In this document: in pieces, positions 1 through 10,514 of the stretch
How the letters are laid out: each line of letters begins with the position of its first letter
Position numbering within the stretch: the first letter of the stretch is position 1
DNA from: Physocladia obscura
Taxonomy: Eukaryota; Chytridiomycota; Chytridiomycetes; Chytridiales; Chytriomycetaceae
Reading direction: 5' to 3'
DNA length: 38,034 nt
Assembly (NCBI GenBank): GCA_027596945.1
Contig: JADGJH010000044.1
Coordinates: forward strand, 1 to 38,034
Position numbers and translations under genes: made by a program
Notes under the pieces: model-generated
What the model saw: the letters and a program-made list of their open reading frames with translations, nothing else
What the model was told of the DNA's origin: nothing
The model's database searches: none

Positions 1-436
1 TATTTTTATTTTTTTTAAATGTTTAAATTTTATTTTAGTAATTCTTTTTTATTTTTTTTTAATTATTATTTCTCATTGTACCCCGCTCAGCATATTGTTG
101 AAGTCCCAACAATCAGATAAAATGACGGTTCGCAATTCACATCTTATTTGAGAAAACCCGTTGTTGCCGTTTTCATTCATTCGAGAAATTGCTGAAGTGC
201 AAAAAATTTCATTGGAAATAAGTGTCAAGCCCAGAGAGCAGCAGTAACATGACAGGACAAGAAGACCAAAAGACCTAGACTGGTAACCTTGCGTCTTTTC
301 TTGAATGCAAGTGCACGAAAGGCAATCTTCTAAACTAATCACGATTTCAAACATAAAATTTTGAAAATGGTATAACAGCCAAAAAAAAAAAATTTCTTTG
401 TAAACGCAACCACACACACACACCACAACTTCGTAT
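1..436. other. AT-rich 3' flank, no confident gene
   Basis: This is the 3' flank of the minus-strand phosphotransferase gene. It holds T-rich homopolymer runs in the first 70 bases and a short CA-dinucleotide tract at about 409-424. The minus strand is open over 73-426 and would encode a cysteine-rich peptide. That peptide has no domain I recognise, starts next to the CA repeat and lacks a usable upstream promoter spacing, so I do not call it a gene. A 3' UTR of the neighbouring gene is the simplest reading. Confidence 0.5.
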
Positions 437-2011
437 TTAAGCCGGTAAGGCAGAGTATCTGCTTATTCCATCACGCTTAATAGTTAAGCAATAAATGTCA
501 AAAATGTGACACAAGTCCGACACAACTCTGCAAAACCATACGAAATACCAGATTGCACTTAACGCAGCAAGAGCCCACATGATTTGAACCGTCATAAATC
601 CATAAACTGTCACAATAACAACACCAATAGTAACAATCGTAGCCACAGGAGCTACCATTGCTTGAATTGGGAAAGGGCGTTTGCTAATGTGGGCTACAAT
701 AATACTGCCGACTTGGTTTCCGTAGATGAATGTCAGGAAAAGGGTGTATGGAACGATTCCTGATGAGAATATTATTGTTTCTGAAAAAAGAACTGGAAAG
801 ACAAGGGTGAGTGGAACTGTGACTGCAAATGGAATAAGGCCACCAAGTGGATGAAATTTGGCTGCCCTTTCAGCAGAAGCTGGATTCGATGCAATTGCAG
901 CACGAACATTGTTAAAACTGGAAGAAAAAAAAAGTACCATAGAATGTTACAGTTTATGCCCAATAAAAAATTCATTTCACCTTGAGAAAATGTTGAACAG
1001 AATAACCACAAATCCAAATGCGATTATTGCAAAATTGATTTGAACTTGAAAGAGAGATATTCCTGATAAAGATTCGGGAACAACGTCTGCGATTGTGTTG
1101 GACCAAACTTTTGGACCTATCAATGATTTTCAGTGTAATTTTATAAAACGAATTATGACTTTTTACCGTAAGCAGCAGAAACAAAAAACACTAAAATAAG
1201 CGACCAAACGCCCTCAATTGGTCCGCTAAATTCACTTAAATAGAGGACGCCAGTAAAATACTCTTCCCATGTCGACAAATAGAAGTTTCCAACACTAGAC
1301 AAGATTGCGAATACTTGAATCCAACTTTGTTCGATATTCAAAGCTTTACATGCAAGAAATGTGGCCAGTCCAGTATTAAGCGCGTCGCATCCACTGTCGA
1401 AAAAGTATCCCCAAATTCAGGGGGCAAAAGGGGGCAATTTGTTAATCTCAAGATAAAAGAACAAAAAACAAATACCCAACTGATCAAAAAGCTCTCCCAA
1501 TGGACTGGATGTTCCAGTGCGTCTAGCTTGCTTGCCATCGATCGCATCGAGCGATTGGTAGGCAAACATTCCAAAGGCGAAGGAGATATAACACCACGAT
1601 GGGATCTCCCCACGAAGATCCGGAGCATATGCAAGCAACAGAAGCACATTGGCTATAACACACATGAAGCCCGTCAATGTGATTAGATTAGGACTAAAAT
1701 GTTGTTTCAACGTTATTTTTCTTGGTTGTCAAATATAATCAGTCGTCGCAAACGGAAAACTTACGCAACCCATCGAGGAACATATTCTATAAGCGTTGAC
1801 CACCAATATGGGTTGAGAAAAGCATTGGCGAGAATGCCTCTGATGTTTTTGCATATATTTAATGGAGAACCAAACAAGATAGCACAACAGGCCACCGTGA
1901 GGAGATGGGATATGAATAATAAAAGCAACGGGTTTCTTACTTGTCCAGAGACTTGTATGAATAAGATTTAAGCCGGTCAACATCTGCTTCAGTAAAAAAG
2001 AGCAGTGCCAT
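437..2011 (-). CDS. sn-1,2-diacylglycerol ethanolamine/cholinephosphotransferase
   Basis: Last step of the Kennedy pathway: transfer of phosphoethanolamine or phosphocholine from the CDP-alcohol to diacylglycerol, in the ER membrane. Six exons in minus order: 2011-1941, 1839-1765, 1693-1481, 1393-1167, 1116-981 and 917-437. All junctions keep frame and give 400 residues, the usual size for EPT1/CPT1. The CDP-alcohol phosphotransferase motif is complete (DGKQARR, then SSPLGELFDHGCDAL), with the FDH|GCD junction spanning an intron that has a GTTGGG donor. The N-terminus keeps the family pattern (ILANAFLNPYWW, then VAPNLITL). At least seven hydrophobic segments follow. The start ATG at 2011 is the only one in frame ahead of the conserved N-terminus. 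It is divergent from CDC37, with 30 bp between start codons. Ethanolamine versus choline preference cannot be read from the sequence. Confidence 0.93.
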
Positions 2012-2041
2012 TTTTAGACAAAGAAAAAAAACAACTGCGAA
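2012..2041. promoter_or_regulatory. 30-bp bidirectional start-to-start interval
   Basis: Only 30 bases lie between the minus-strand phosphotransferase ATG (2011) and the plus-strand CDC37 ATG (2042). The interval is A-rich and has no TATA box. Promoter elements for the two genes must overlap each other's leaders or coding sequence, or lie in the short first introns (1840-1940 and 2069-2118). Confidence 0.6.
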
Positions 2042-3951
2042 ATGAGCAAGCCATTGTCATATGCAAAAGTAAGTAACATCTTCATACTGTTGGTTGATAC
2101 TTATTACGATTCGCGCAGTGGGATAATCTGGAGCTTTCTGATGATGAAGATTTTGATTGCCAGTTGAGTCTTGCCAAAACAATGAAGAACAAAACCAAAG
2201 CAACATTTGACATCCGCAAAACAGCCCAAATGTCGATAAAGCATCCATGATCAGATGGAAGCAGGCTGAAGTTCACCGGAAGCGACGCGTCCGCGCAGAC
2301 AAAATGGCTGCTCTATCTCTTGAAACTCAATTCAACAAAGATTTTATTGCCGCGCTTGGAACCCTGAATCTGGCAAACGCGCAGAGTATTTCCCTCCAGT
2401 TTGCTGAAAAAGATCGTCAGTTGGCACATGATGTGATGGTTTTGGCTCATCGTGACTTGGACCCTCGGTGTGTGTTTTTTTTGTTTTCACAAGTTCTTAT
2501 TTGTTCCAACTCATTCCAAACAATCTTTTTTTTTTTGCACAGTTGGCAAGCTCCAGTTGCTGATCCGTTTTTTATGAAACGCGTTGATATTTCTGCTGCG
2601 CTTTCTCGCATCTCGGCTGCTGTTGCCGAAAATGCAGACCTCTCTGTTCTTGCTACCGCACTTATTTCAACATTCAATGAGCGTAACTCTGCGATTGAGA
2701 TTGAGATAAAGAATGAGCAAGCAGAAATCGATTCGAAAATTACGTCAGAAACTATCAAGGAAGGTTTTAGCAAGTCGGTAAGTTTCTAAAAACAATATCT
2801 GGCCTGACATCAACTGACAAAAACAAGTTTAGATTGTTTCGAAAGAACCATCGGTTATTAGTGAACCTTCAAAAACAAAAAAAAAGACCGTTAAATCAAC
2901 TGAAACTGAAGTTATAGCTTTGAATAATCCAGTCCCGGCATCTACAGTTGACACTTCAAAAGTATTTTTTATTGATATTCAAAATTATTTTAACATTTCT
3001 AAAAGGGATCATGGTCAGCAGGCAGCTTTATCGGCCGAGCCGCAGCCAACTGTTGTAACAGATAGTAATAATGACGACGAGGGCGACGATGAAGATGATC
3101 GAGTGACTATTACTGACCCCAATGTCAGGACATTCGCGGCACTTACATCTGCAGAAGCAAGCTACAAATTCATTTCCACGCATTCATATATTCTCGCCGA
3201 AAAATACCACGATCAGATACTTGCGGCTGCGTTCGACTCGGCCATGAAAGGAGACTTTGCACAAACCAAAATTTGTGTTCATCAGTCATTGCTCCTTCAA
3301 TACTGCAAGCTGCTAGGGAAAGATGGTGTTCGGCTCTTTTTCGACCGTCTTGCTCAGCATCCTGCCCATAAAGCACGCGACGCATTTATCAAGGATGTTG
3401 AGGATACTTTTGCCCGGATTCGCGCAAGAGTAGCCGTTTTAAAGAAACAAGAGGCTGAAGAGGCGGACGCTGAGAAGAAAGAAGGCGAGAAGAGAGCTGC
3501 GGCAGCATTGCAGGAAGATGGGACTTATAAGTTACCTGTTAGTGACAATGCTGACGAGGAAGAAGTCAAGAGGGCTCAAGTTTTCAGCCAGCTTCCGACA
3601 AAGTTGCAAAGTGAGTTATCACTGGTTTTCTGAATGTTCTTCAGGCCATGAGTCCTTAGCATTTGTGTTTGAGATACCACATGTCACCGTATATTATCCA
3701 TATATTTTTTTAAATTTTCGGGTTTTGTCGGGAAAGAGCGGATGGGGGGCACGAGCAAATAATTACGAATTTTTCTTTTATCTTATGGTGATACTAATAT
3801 TTTTTTTCCTCGTTCAGGAGCTCTCTTAACACAAGATGTGGATGAAATCAATGAGTTCCTCAGTGCATCCTCAAAAGAAGATACGGAAAAATATATTGAG
3901 CTGGCGAGTTCCGTTGGGTTAATTTCGTTGTCGACTGATGAGGATGAATAA
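2042..3951 (+). CDS. CDC37: Hsp90 co-chaperone Cdc37
   Basis: Kinase-specific Hsp90 co-chaperone that recruits client protein kinases in the cytosol. Exons 2042-2068, 2119-2162, 2225-2467, 2543-2777, 2833-3610 and 3818-3951 join in frame to 486 residues. The N-terminus has the family signature: WDNLELSDDEDFD, where Ser16 sits in the conserved CK2 site, then CHPNVDKASMIRWKQ, the latter reconstructed across an intron with a GTTGAG donor. Residues 50-190 are the helical kinase-binding region. An acidic linker (about 255-275) leads to the Hsp90-binding middle domain (about 280-385) and a short helical C-terminal domain ending in DEDE. A stretch at 2962-3005 looks like a 44-nt intron, but removing it breaks the frame, so it is kept as coding. 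An AATAAA lies 15 nt after the stop. Confidence 0.95.
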
Positions 3952-3965
3952 GACGAAAATGAATG

Positions 3966-3971
3966 AATAAA
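3966..3971 (+). terminator. poly(A) signal for CDC37
   Basis: Canonical AATAAA hexamer 15 nt after the CDC37 stop codon, followed by an A tract. Confidence 0.55.
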
Positions 3972-3990
3972 AAAAAATTTGATGTGTACT

Positions 3991-4045
3991 TTCCGTTCCG
4001 GCCCGTTTTCGAAATGCCGGCGGTTGTCGGAGGATTTCCGTTCCG
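3991..4045 (+). promoter_or_regulatory. direct repeat upstream of PEPCK
   Basis: A 10-bp word, TTCCGTTCCG, occurs at 3991-4000 and again at 4036-4045, 45 bp apart. Several CGG triplets lie between the copies. This is the GC-richest part of the CDC37-PEPCK intergenic region, about 100-150 bp ahead of the PEPCK start. CGG-type sites are typical of fungal zinc-cluster activators, and gluconeogenic genes are often controlled by such factors. The assignment is inference: the repeat does not match the yeast carbon-source-responsive element exactly. Confidence 0.35.
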
Positions 4046-4142
4046 AAGACAATTGACATAAAATTGGAACGCCTCCTCAGAGAAAAAAAAAGTACAACAA
4101 ACTAGAAGTTTCCGACTTTCTCACGTTTGCAACAGTCCTAAA

Positions 4143-5992
4143 ATGCACAACAACCGCTCCGGAAATGACACTGAAGTACACGATGGTTTGTCTGATAACG
4201 GCTTCTCTTTTTTTGCTTGGGTGCTTGGCTGTTGCGGCAAATCAAAAATACTATGAAGATGAAACTGACGCTTCATTTGCAGAAATCCACGAGGCCCTTC
4301 ACAAAGTTGCCCACGTCGATTTCACGAAACCAATTATTCGGAATGGTGAGAAATCTGGTTTTAGTCACCCACAAACCCTAAATTTTCAAATAAAAAAACA
4401 GCATCGACAGCAGTTCTCTACGAAGAAGCTCTCGAACACGAACCAGGAACTGCATTGACCAGCACAGGTGCCCTCGCTCTGAATTCTGGCTCGAAGAAAG
4501 GCCGCTCTCCTGCAGACAAACGTATTGTCGATGAATCGACGTCCACAAGCAATGTGTGGTGGGGTCCTGTAAATATCAAAATGAGTGAAAGTTCTTTTAT
4601 GGTCAACCGTGAGCGTGCTATCGACTACCTGAATACCCGCCCGCGTCTGTATGTATTTGACGGATACGCTGGGTGGGACCCAAAATACAGAATCAAGGTG
4701 CGCGTTGTCTGCGCTAGGGCATACCACGCGTTGTTCATGAAGAATATGCTTATTCGTCCATCTGAAGACGAGTTGGACACTTTCGGGGAGCCAGACTTTA
4801 CTATCTTCAATGCGGGCGAATTTCCTGCAAACAGATACACTACTGGTATGACTTCAACAACATCTGTGGCTGTTAACTTCGCGCGTCGTGAAATGGTTAT
4901 TTTGGGAACTCAATATGCTGGGGAGATGAAAAAGGGAATTTGTAAGTTGTTTTCTTTCTTCATTTATTTTTATTTTTTATTTACTTGTCTCGTAATTTTT
5001 TAGTCACGGTAATGCATTACCTGATGCCAAAAGCTGGTGTTCTTTCTCTTCATTCTTCAGCTAACGAAGGCCCTGAAGGCGACGTATCTCTCTTCTTTGG
5101 TCTTTCTGGAACCGGCAAAACTACACTTTCGGCGGATCCTCGCCGCTTCCTTATTGGTGATGACGAGCACTGCTGGTCCAACGACGGAGTTTTCAATATT
5201 GAAGGAGGGTGTTACGCAAAATGCATTGATTTGTCTGCGGAAAAAGAACCTGAAATTTTTGGCGCAATCAAGTTTGGTGCTGTTGTCGAAAATGTTGTTT
5301 ACAACAAGGAAACGCGTGTGATTGACTACGGGGACATCTCTTTGACTGAAAACACTCGATGTGCGTACCCAATTGAATATATTCCAAACGCAAAGCTACC
5401 TTGCCTCGGTGGCCACCCTCGTAATATCATCCTCCTTACTTGCGACGCCTTTGGTGTTTTGCCACCTGTATCAAAACTCACACCTGCCCAAGTATCATAT
5501 CATTTCATCTCTGGGTACACTGCCAAGGTTGCAGGAACTGAAGAAGGTGTGACTGAACCATCTGCAACTTTTTCGTCCTGTTTCGGAGCGCCGTTTCTTG
5601 TGTGGCACCCGACGAAATATGCTTCCATGCTGGCTGAAAAGATGAAGCAACACCAAGCAAACGCGTGGCTCATCAACACTGGATGGAATGGGGGGGCTTA
5701 CGGAACTGGAAAACGTATTTCGCTGAAGTACTCGAGGGCTATTATCGATGCTATTCATTCTGGTGAGCTGGAAAAAGTTGAATACGAAAACTACCCAGTT
5801 TTCAATTTGGCCATTCCAAAGAAGTGTTCTGGCGTACCCAACGAAGTGTTGAATCCAGAAAAAAGCTGGACGGGAACTGCCGCGTCGTATACTGCAACAA
5901 CCGAAAAGCTGGCCAAACTCTTTGTGAAAAATTTTGCCGCGTTTGCAGATAAAGCCGATCATGCTGTTTTACAAGCTGGTCCTTCGATCTAA
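4143..5992 (+). CDS. PCK1: phosphoenolpyruvate carboxykinase (ATP)
   Basis: Converts oxaloacetate plus ATP to phosphoenolpyruvate and CO2, the committing step of gluconeogenesis, normally cytosolic. Preferred exons 4143-4185, 4283-4345, 4402-4941 and 5004-5992 give 544 residues, matching the fungal family. Visible motifs are GRSPADKR (about 69-76), the P-loop [11 protein letters not shown] (about 248-258), the metal-site segment [20 protein letters not shown], and the adenine-site [14 protein letters not shown]. An alternative ATG at 4165 reads through the first intron and gives a hydrophobic signal-peptide-like leader in frame with the same enzyme. The spliced start is preferred because PEPCK is cytosolic and the junction completes a D-E-I-H reading. 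The first-intron donor is GTTTGT. AATAAA lies at 6081. Confidence 0.94.
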
Positions 5993-6080
5993 AGTCATTT
6001 TATTTTTTGTCTTTTTTTTTCTTTTCTTTTTATTTTTATTCACGTTTTCATGTGGATTTTCCATTTTCTTCGCACTTTCT

Positions 6081-6086
6081 AATAAA
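6081..6086 (+). terminator. poly(A) signal for PEPCK
   Basis: AATAAA hexamer 88 nt after the PEPCK stop, in a T-rich 3' flank. The rest of the 5993-6370 convergent interval is AT-rich with no other feature seen. Confidence 0.45.
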
Positions 6087-6370
6087 AATATTTTATATCG
6101 AACAATATTAATCTTTTGGAGCAAAAATTATGTTTGAAATCAAATTTTTAGTTGACTCAATATACTCCATACCTAAAATTTTTCATAATGCGTCGACATA
6201 TACAAAGTACACTTTTAACTTCAACTAAAAATATTAATTTTCAGTTTCTTTACACAAATTAACTTCAGAATTTCTGGTTATGGGCAAAATCAAATTTTAT
6301 GGAAAATGGATCTTTATTTTAGTTTTTGGTTGAAGGAAAAACAAAGAAGAAAAAAGAAAAAAACAACTTT

Positions 6371-9300
6371 TCAAGCATCTGTTGGCATTGGAGAAACCAC
6401 CAAATTGGGTAGACCAGAAACAACAGCAGATGTTGTATCTGCCGGGAACTGATGCGGTGGCCTCAACGGTGCACCTTCTTCTCCTTCATGTGGTGGCCGT
6501 TGCAAAGCATCAACTTCATCTTCACCATCATCATCATCACCCACCCCACCTAAATCTCCAACGGCAGCTGGAATATCAATAGGAATTGGTGAGTTCACAG
6601 GCGGCACAGGCAGCCGGTAATCAGGTGGAATCACTTTTGGTTGTGTCGTTGGTGACGATGACGCGGCTGCCGCTAGACTTCCTGTGATTTTAAGAGCAGG
6701 AGGGGAATGTGACGGGAACACAGCATGTCTAACGTGCGGTTCGGCTTTACTAGCGGAAGGTGACGGGGCAGCCGCATGGTCGACTTTGTGGTGGACTTTT
6801 CCTGCAACTTGCGCTGGAATATCATGTTGATCTTCTGGAGATGTGACACAAGTCCAGTCCCAGTGCTTTCCCCACTTGATACGCTCACAATGGTGTTTGT
6901 GCATTAAATTTCCTGTTGCGAACAATGAAGAAAAAATAAACTTTCAAGAATGTAAATTGTTTGAATTACTCAGTCACGTACCATAAGCAAGCGGACTCAA
7001 GTCAAGATAAACGAAAAAGACAATCAAGACGAAAACTCCTGCGAGAACAATTCGCGATGCGCGTGAGAGACGGTGCGTAACAAGTTCGAAAACAAGTCCA
7101 ATGGAGAGAATAGCAAAGTACAAAGCTGGCAAATAGTGGTGCAAGAATAGTTGGCGTTTCATCAGAAAAAATGGAATGTAATGAAGGAACCATCCAGAAA
7201 AAAGGATAAGAGATGCATTCCACCCTTTGTAAAGAACAACTGATAAGAAAAAAAAAATGGTATCAGTCAGCTTCCAAAATTTTTTTGAAAAATAATCAGC
7301 ATACGGTCGTTCAAAAACGGGACTTTTCTTTTCAAAAGTAAAATTCCAGCCAAAATTAAAGCCGCACAGCCCAGAATCGTCAAAGTTGAAGTCCACCAAA
7401 CCAGCGGATTACCAATTAAATAGATTTGACGCGGTCCAGACTTTTTTTCCGTCCAAAAAAGAATACCTCGGTTCAAAACTGGCCAATCGATTGGGCGAGA
7501 TTCATACGGATGCTTTGATGTAAGCCCTGAATTGACACTCCACATTGTTCCATGAAGTTCTGCAAACTTTCGAAAGAATCCAGGTCTAACCGTCGAAAAA
7601 AAAAAAAAAATCAAAAAAACTATCAGCATTCGAATTTCTTTTGACAAATCAAGTTACTTTTTAAAGTTCACTTTCTTGGCATTTAATGGTACTGTCACAA
7701 AAAATAAATGTAGCAATCAAGTTAAGGATCAGAAAGGAGAAAAAAAACAAAAACAAAAAACAACCCCCTACATAAACTATTTTCATTAGACTCGATCAAC
7801 CAAACAGCTCCAGCACGCACGTTATTTTCTGAGCAAGTTACTTCTTGTTGTTCATAGGCCCACTCAGGAAGTTTTTTATCATGCGAAAACAAACCACAGT
7901 GACGATTGTTCACATGGATAAGACGAATTTTGGTGTTGATTGCCTTAATTTTTTGTGGATCATCGTGTTCGATATTGGGATCAGCGATTCGCACAATCCA
8001 ATTGTCATTTGTATCGCCGGTCCAGTTCTCGTCGCCGTATCCGGAAACTTCCCAGTGGTGCTCATTTACTGGCAGAAGATTTTGATCAGAGAAGAGCGAG
8101 AAAAAAAAAGAAGGTTCAAACCTGTCACTGGAGCCCTGAATAAATTATCAATATTTGTCATTAATTAGGCAAAAAAGAAAACGTGTCACATACTTCACGT
8201 CATGAGAATGCAATTTTTTTCCCGTCGCAACATGTTCTAAAAAATTCATTTAAATTTATACCAGCGTTTTTAACTCTGTTTTTTTGTTTTAGGAAATATT
8301 TTACCTAAACGAATAATGTCTCCATTTTTCAAATATTCCAATTTTTCAACTTTTCTATCAATCACAGTGTGATTTTTGACTTCGAGGCCATACTTAATGA
8401 TAAATTTGCTATTATCGTCTATTGGATTTTTCGGTGTTAATAAAGAACATAAAACAATCAAAGAAAAATCTGACACCTTTAAAGGGATAAACTGTGATTT
8501 GTTGTTGTTTGCTTCCAGTTGGATAATCATGCTTATGAGAATGTAAGTACCCGCCGTTTGTTGCGTGATGGCGAATATTAACAGTAGATCCAAACGCGAC
8601 ATCTATTATAGTTAAAGGAAAGTTGATTGCAAATTTTACCAATCACAAACAAATCTATCAACTCAAACCTTCAAAAGTGTCTGGAATACCACGCCCTCTC
8701 AGAGTACTCTGAAACTCTGGACTCATAAATCCTGTTCCACCTCCGCTATTCGGCAATGCCCAGAAATGTACTTGAAACAAAAACATGTAAATAAATCCCG
8801 GAATAAGAATCAAACATAGCGCCCGTGCAAGGAAGTGGTCAACGAATTTGCGAGGCGACACTTTCACGTCTCCGAGAATTTCCCACAAGTTTTTAATAGT
8901 GCTCAGACCAATTGTGGCAATCAGGAAAAGACCGACCCATTTTATCGAGCCCGTGAGACCCAGACTAACTCCTGTCATTGCAAGCGGATACCACCAGTTG
9001 AATGTAAAAGGTGTTTCTTGGCACGTGAGAAAATCTGACCACATCATGACAGTGAGACCAGTGAAGAACAGAAGACCGGAATCGAGGAGAATCAAACGAG
9101 ATTGACTGGTGAATATGGGAGAAAAAATATGCAAAGCAAAAATAAATGAAAGTGGTGTTTGGGACTAATTACTGCCAACTAGTAATACTCACGTAATGAA
9201 AGCATTGTCGAGACACAAAAGAAGAGCGGGTAGAATAGAAGCAATATTCGAGGTACCAAAGTTTCGCATAGTGATGTAAGCAACCGGAACCAACATAACT

Positions 9301-9847
9301 CCCATCAAGCCAGGTATAAGTCGCATAATAACATACGGAGCGTGATTTTCGAGATAGTCATCGCCAATGTTTGTGAAATAAAACGAAGCATTGAAACCTC
9401 CAACAAGACCAGCTGCTGCAAAAAGTAGCTTTCCGAGAGGCGGATGAACATCCATAAAAAAGTTTCCGTTGATATATTTTGTGGCAAACCTGTAATACCC
9501 CCGAAAAGCTTACTGTGAGTACGGGAGAAAAAAAAAAAGGTGTTCGAACCCGCCAAAGTGGACTTCGTCGAATACAACCTCATGCGGATGCGAAATACGG
9601 AAAAGACGAATTAGAAGGGCAAATACAAAGAGAGCGGCGATAATTCGGAGATCTGGGAGTTCGCCAACGTCACCAAACGTTTTGTTTGCTGACACCTTTG
9701 TTTTTTTTTTTTCGATTAAATCAAGGTCTCAACAGTGCAGTCGGAACCAGAGGCTACTCATTCAACCTTAGCATATCGATAATCAGGAGTTCGGCCAGCC
9801 AGAGGAAACCCAAAGCTTTCTGTCTTCTTTCGCTTACGCAAATCCAT
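6371..9847 (-). CDS. dolichyl-phosphate-mannose protein mannosyltransferase (PMT family)
   Basis: ER multi-spanning enzyme that starts O-mannosylation of Ser/Thr residues in secretory proteins. Thirteen exons in minus order: 9847-9767, 9695-9550, 9489-9193, 9105-8669, 8602-8477, 8418-8305, 8236-8194, 8135-8122, 8068-7778, 7691-7658, 7585-7305, 7239-6982 and 6912-6371. They join in frame to 887 residues. The catalytic Asp-Glu is in VVFDEVHFGGF (D70/E71), followed by NFFMDVHPPLGK and TQSRLILLDS. MIR repeats span about 321-515 (YLHSHKHDYPTGSKQQQIT, KLHSHDVK, HHWEVSGYG). The C-terminal membrane block includes WFLHYIPFFLMKRQLF. The loop text GTGFMSPEFQSTLRG suggests the PMT1/PMT2 branch rather than PMT4. 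Two oddities are a 14-nt exon at 8122-8135 and a roughly 160-residue Pro/Ala-rich, partly acidic tail beyond the usual end. Confidence 0.94.
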
Positions 9848-10044
9848 CACACTTTGAGTGATTTTTTGAATCGAAATTGATAAATCTTGGCTCAGTGTCA
9901 AGTGATAAACAAGAAAAAAAAAGAGTTTCACTGCCACATGAATCAACTCTTGCAACTCGAACTGCTCAATTATTAATTTTTGGGACCTGTTTCTCTCATA
10001 AAAACTCGAGGAAAGCAACACATTTTTTTACCAGGTGTTAAATA

Positions 10045-10296
10045 ATGAAGGTTTCAAATTTGAACAGTTTCATACTGGCGGTGGCCGCAAACATAGGCGC
10101 ATTGGCAGCGCCAATGCAAGTTCCAGACTCGGTGTGTCCGGCAGGTTGCGCAACCGGCACGCATTGCATAGCGCCAAACACTTGCGCTGTCCTGCGCATT
10201 TCGAAGTTGGGTGGGAGGTGCAACGGTTTCTCGCTCAATGCGGCCGTGTGCGCCGATGGCTTAGTTTGCGTGAACAAATTCTGCGTTGCCAGTTAA
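10045..10296 (+). CDS. small secreted cysteine-rich protein
   Basis: Encodes an 83-residue protein without introns. A signal peptide covers about residues 1-22, ending in LAA before PMQVP. The mature part of about 60 residues has eight cysteines (VCPAGC, THC, NTC, GRC, AVC, LVC, KFC), an even number that suggests four disulphides. The frame is supported by the signal peptide and the cysteine spacing; two other open frames across the same bases have neither. I do not recognise a named family. Such proteins in fungi can be effectors, wall components or inhibitor-like proteins, and nothing here decides between these. It is divergent from the mannosyltransferase gene with 197 bp between starts. 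AATAAA lies at 10466. Confidence 0.72.
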   Translation: MKVSNLNSFILAVAANIGALAAPMQVPDSVCPAGCATGTHCIAPNTCAVLRISKLGGRCNGFSLNAAVCADGLVCVNKFCVAS

Positions 10297-10314
10297 TGAT
10301 TCAAATGCACGTAC

Positions 10315-10391
10315 GCAAGTAAGCAAGCAAGCAAGGCAGCAACCAAACAAGCAATCAAACAAGCAACCAAACAATCCACAAACCAACCAAT
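10315..10391 (+). repeat. degenerate CAAG/CAAA tetranucleotide tract
   Basis: In the 3' flank of the small secreted protein. Units of CAAG, CAAC, CAAA and CAAT run for about 77 bp. It is likely part of the 3' UTR and resembles a decayed tetranucleotide microsatellite. Confidence 0.8.
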
Positions 10392-10465
10392 TAACTGATT
10401 ATTAGACTAGAAAAGCAATTCTTATTTTCTTTTTCCGCTTCTCGTCTCGTTTCCTCTTTATTTTC

Positions 10466-10471
10466 AATAAA
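10466..10471 (+). terminator. poly(A) signal for the small secreted protein
   Basis: AATAAA hexamer 170 nt after the stop codon and about 44 nt before the start of the next gene, consistent with very compact tandem spacing. Confidence 0.45.
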
Positions 10472-10514
10472 GCGTTAAGCTCACATCATAAAAAAAAATT
10501 TGCAAACAGCAGAG

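Noticed and set aside
73..426. Minus-strand open frame of 117 codons with many cysteines
   Set aside because: No domain, no plausible promoter or splice link, starts inside a CA repeat, and lies immediately downstream of a complete gene; best seen as 3' flank.
2962..3005. GT..AG stretch in CDC37 that looks like a 44-nt intron
   Set aside because: Removing it shifts the frame; reading through keeps the Cdc37 frame, so it is kept as coding.
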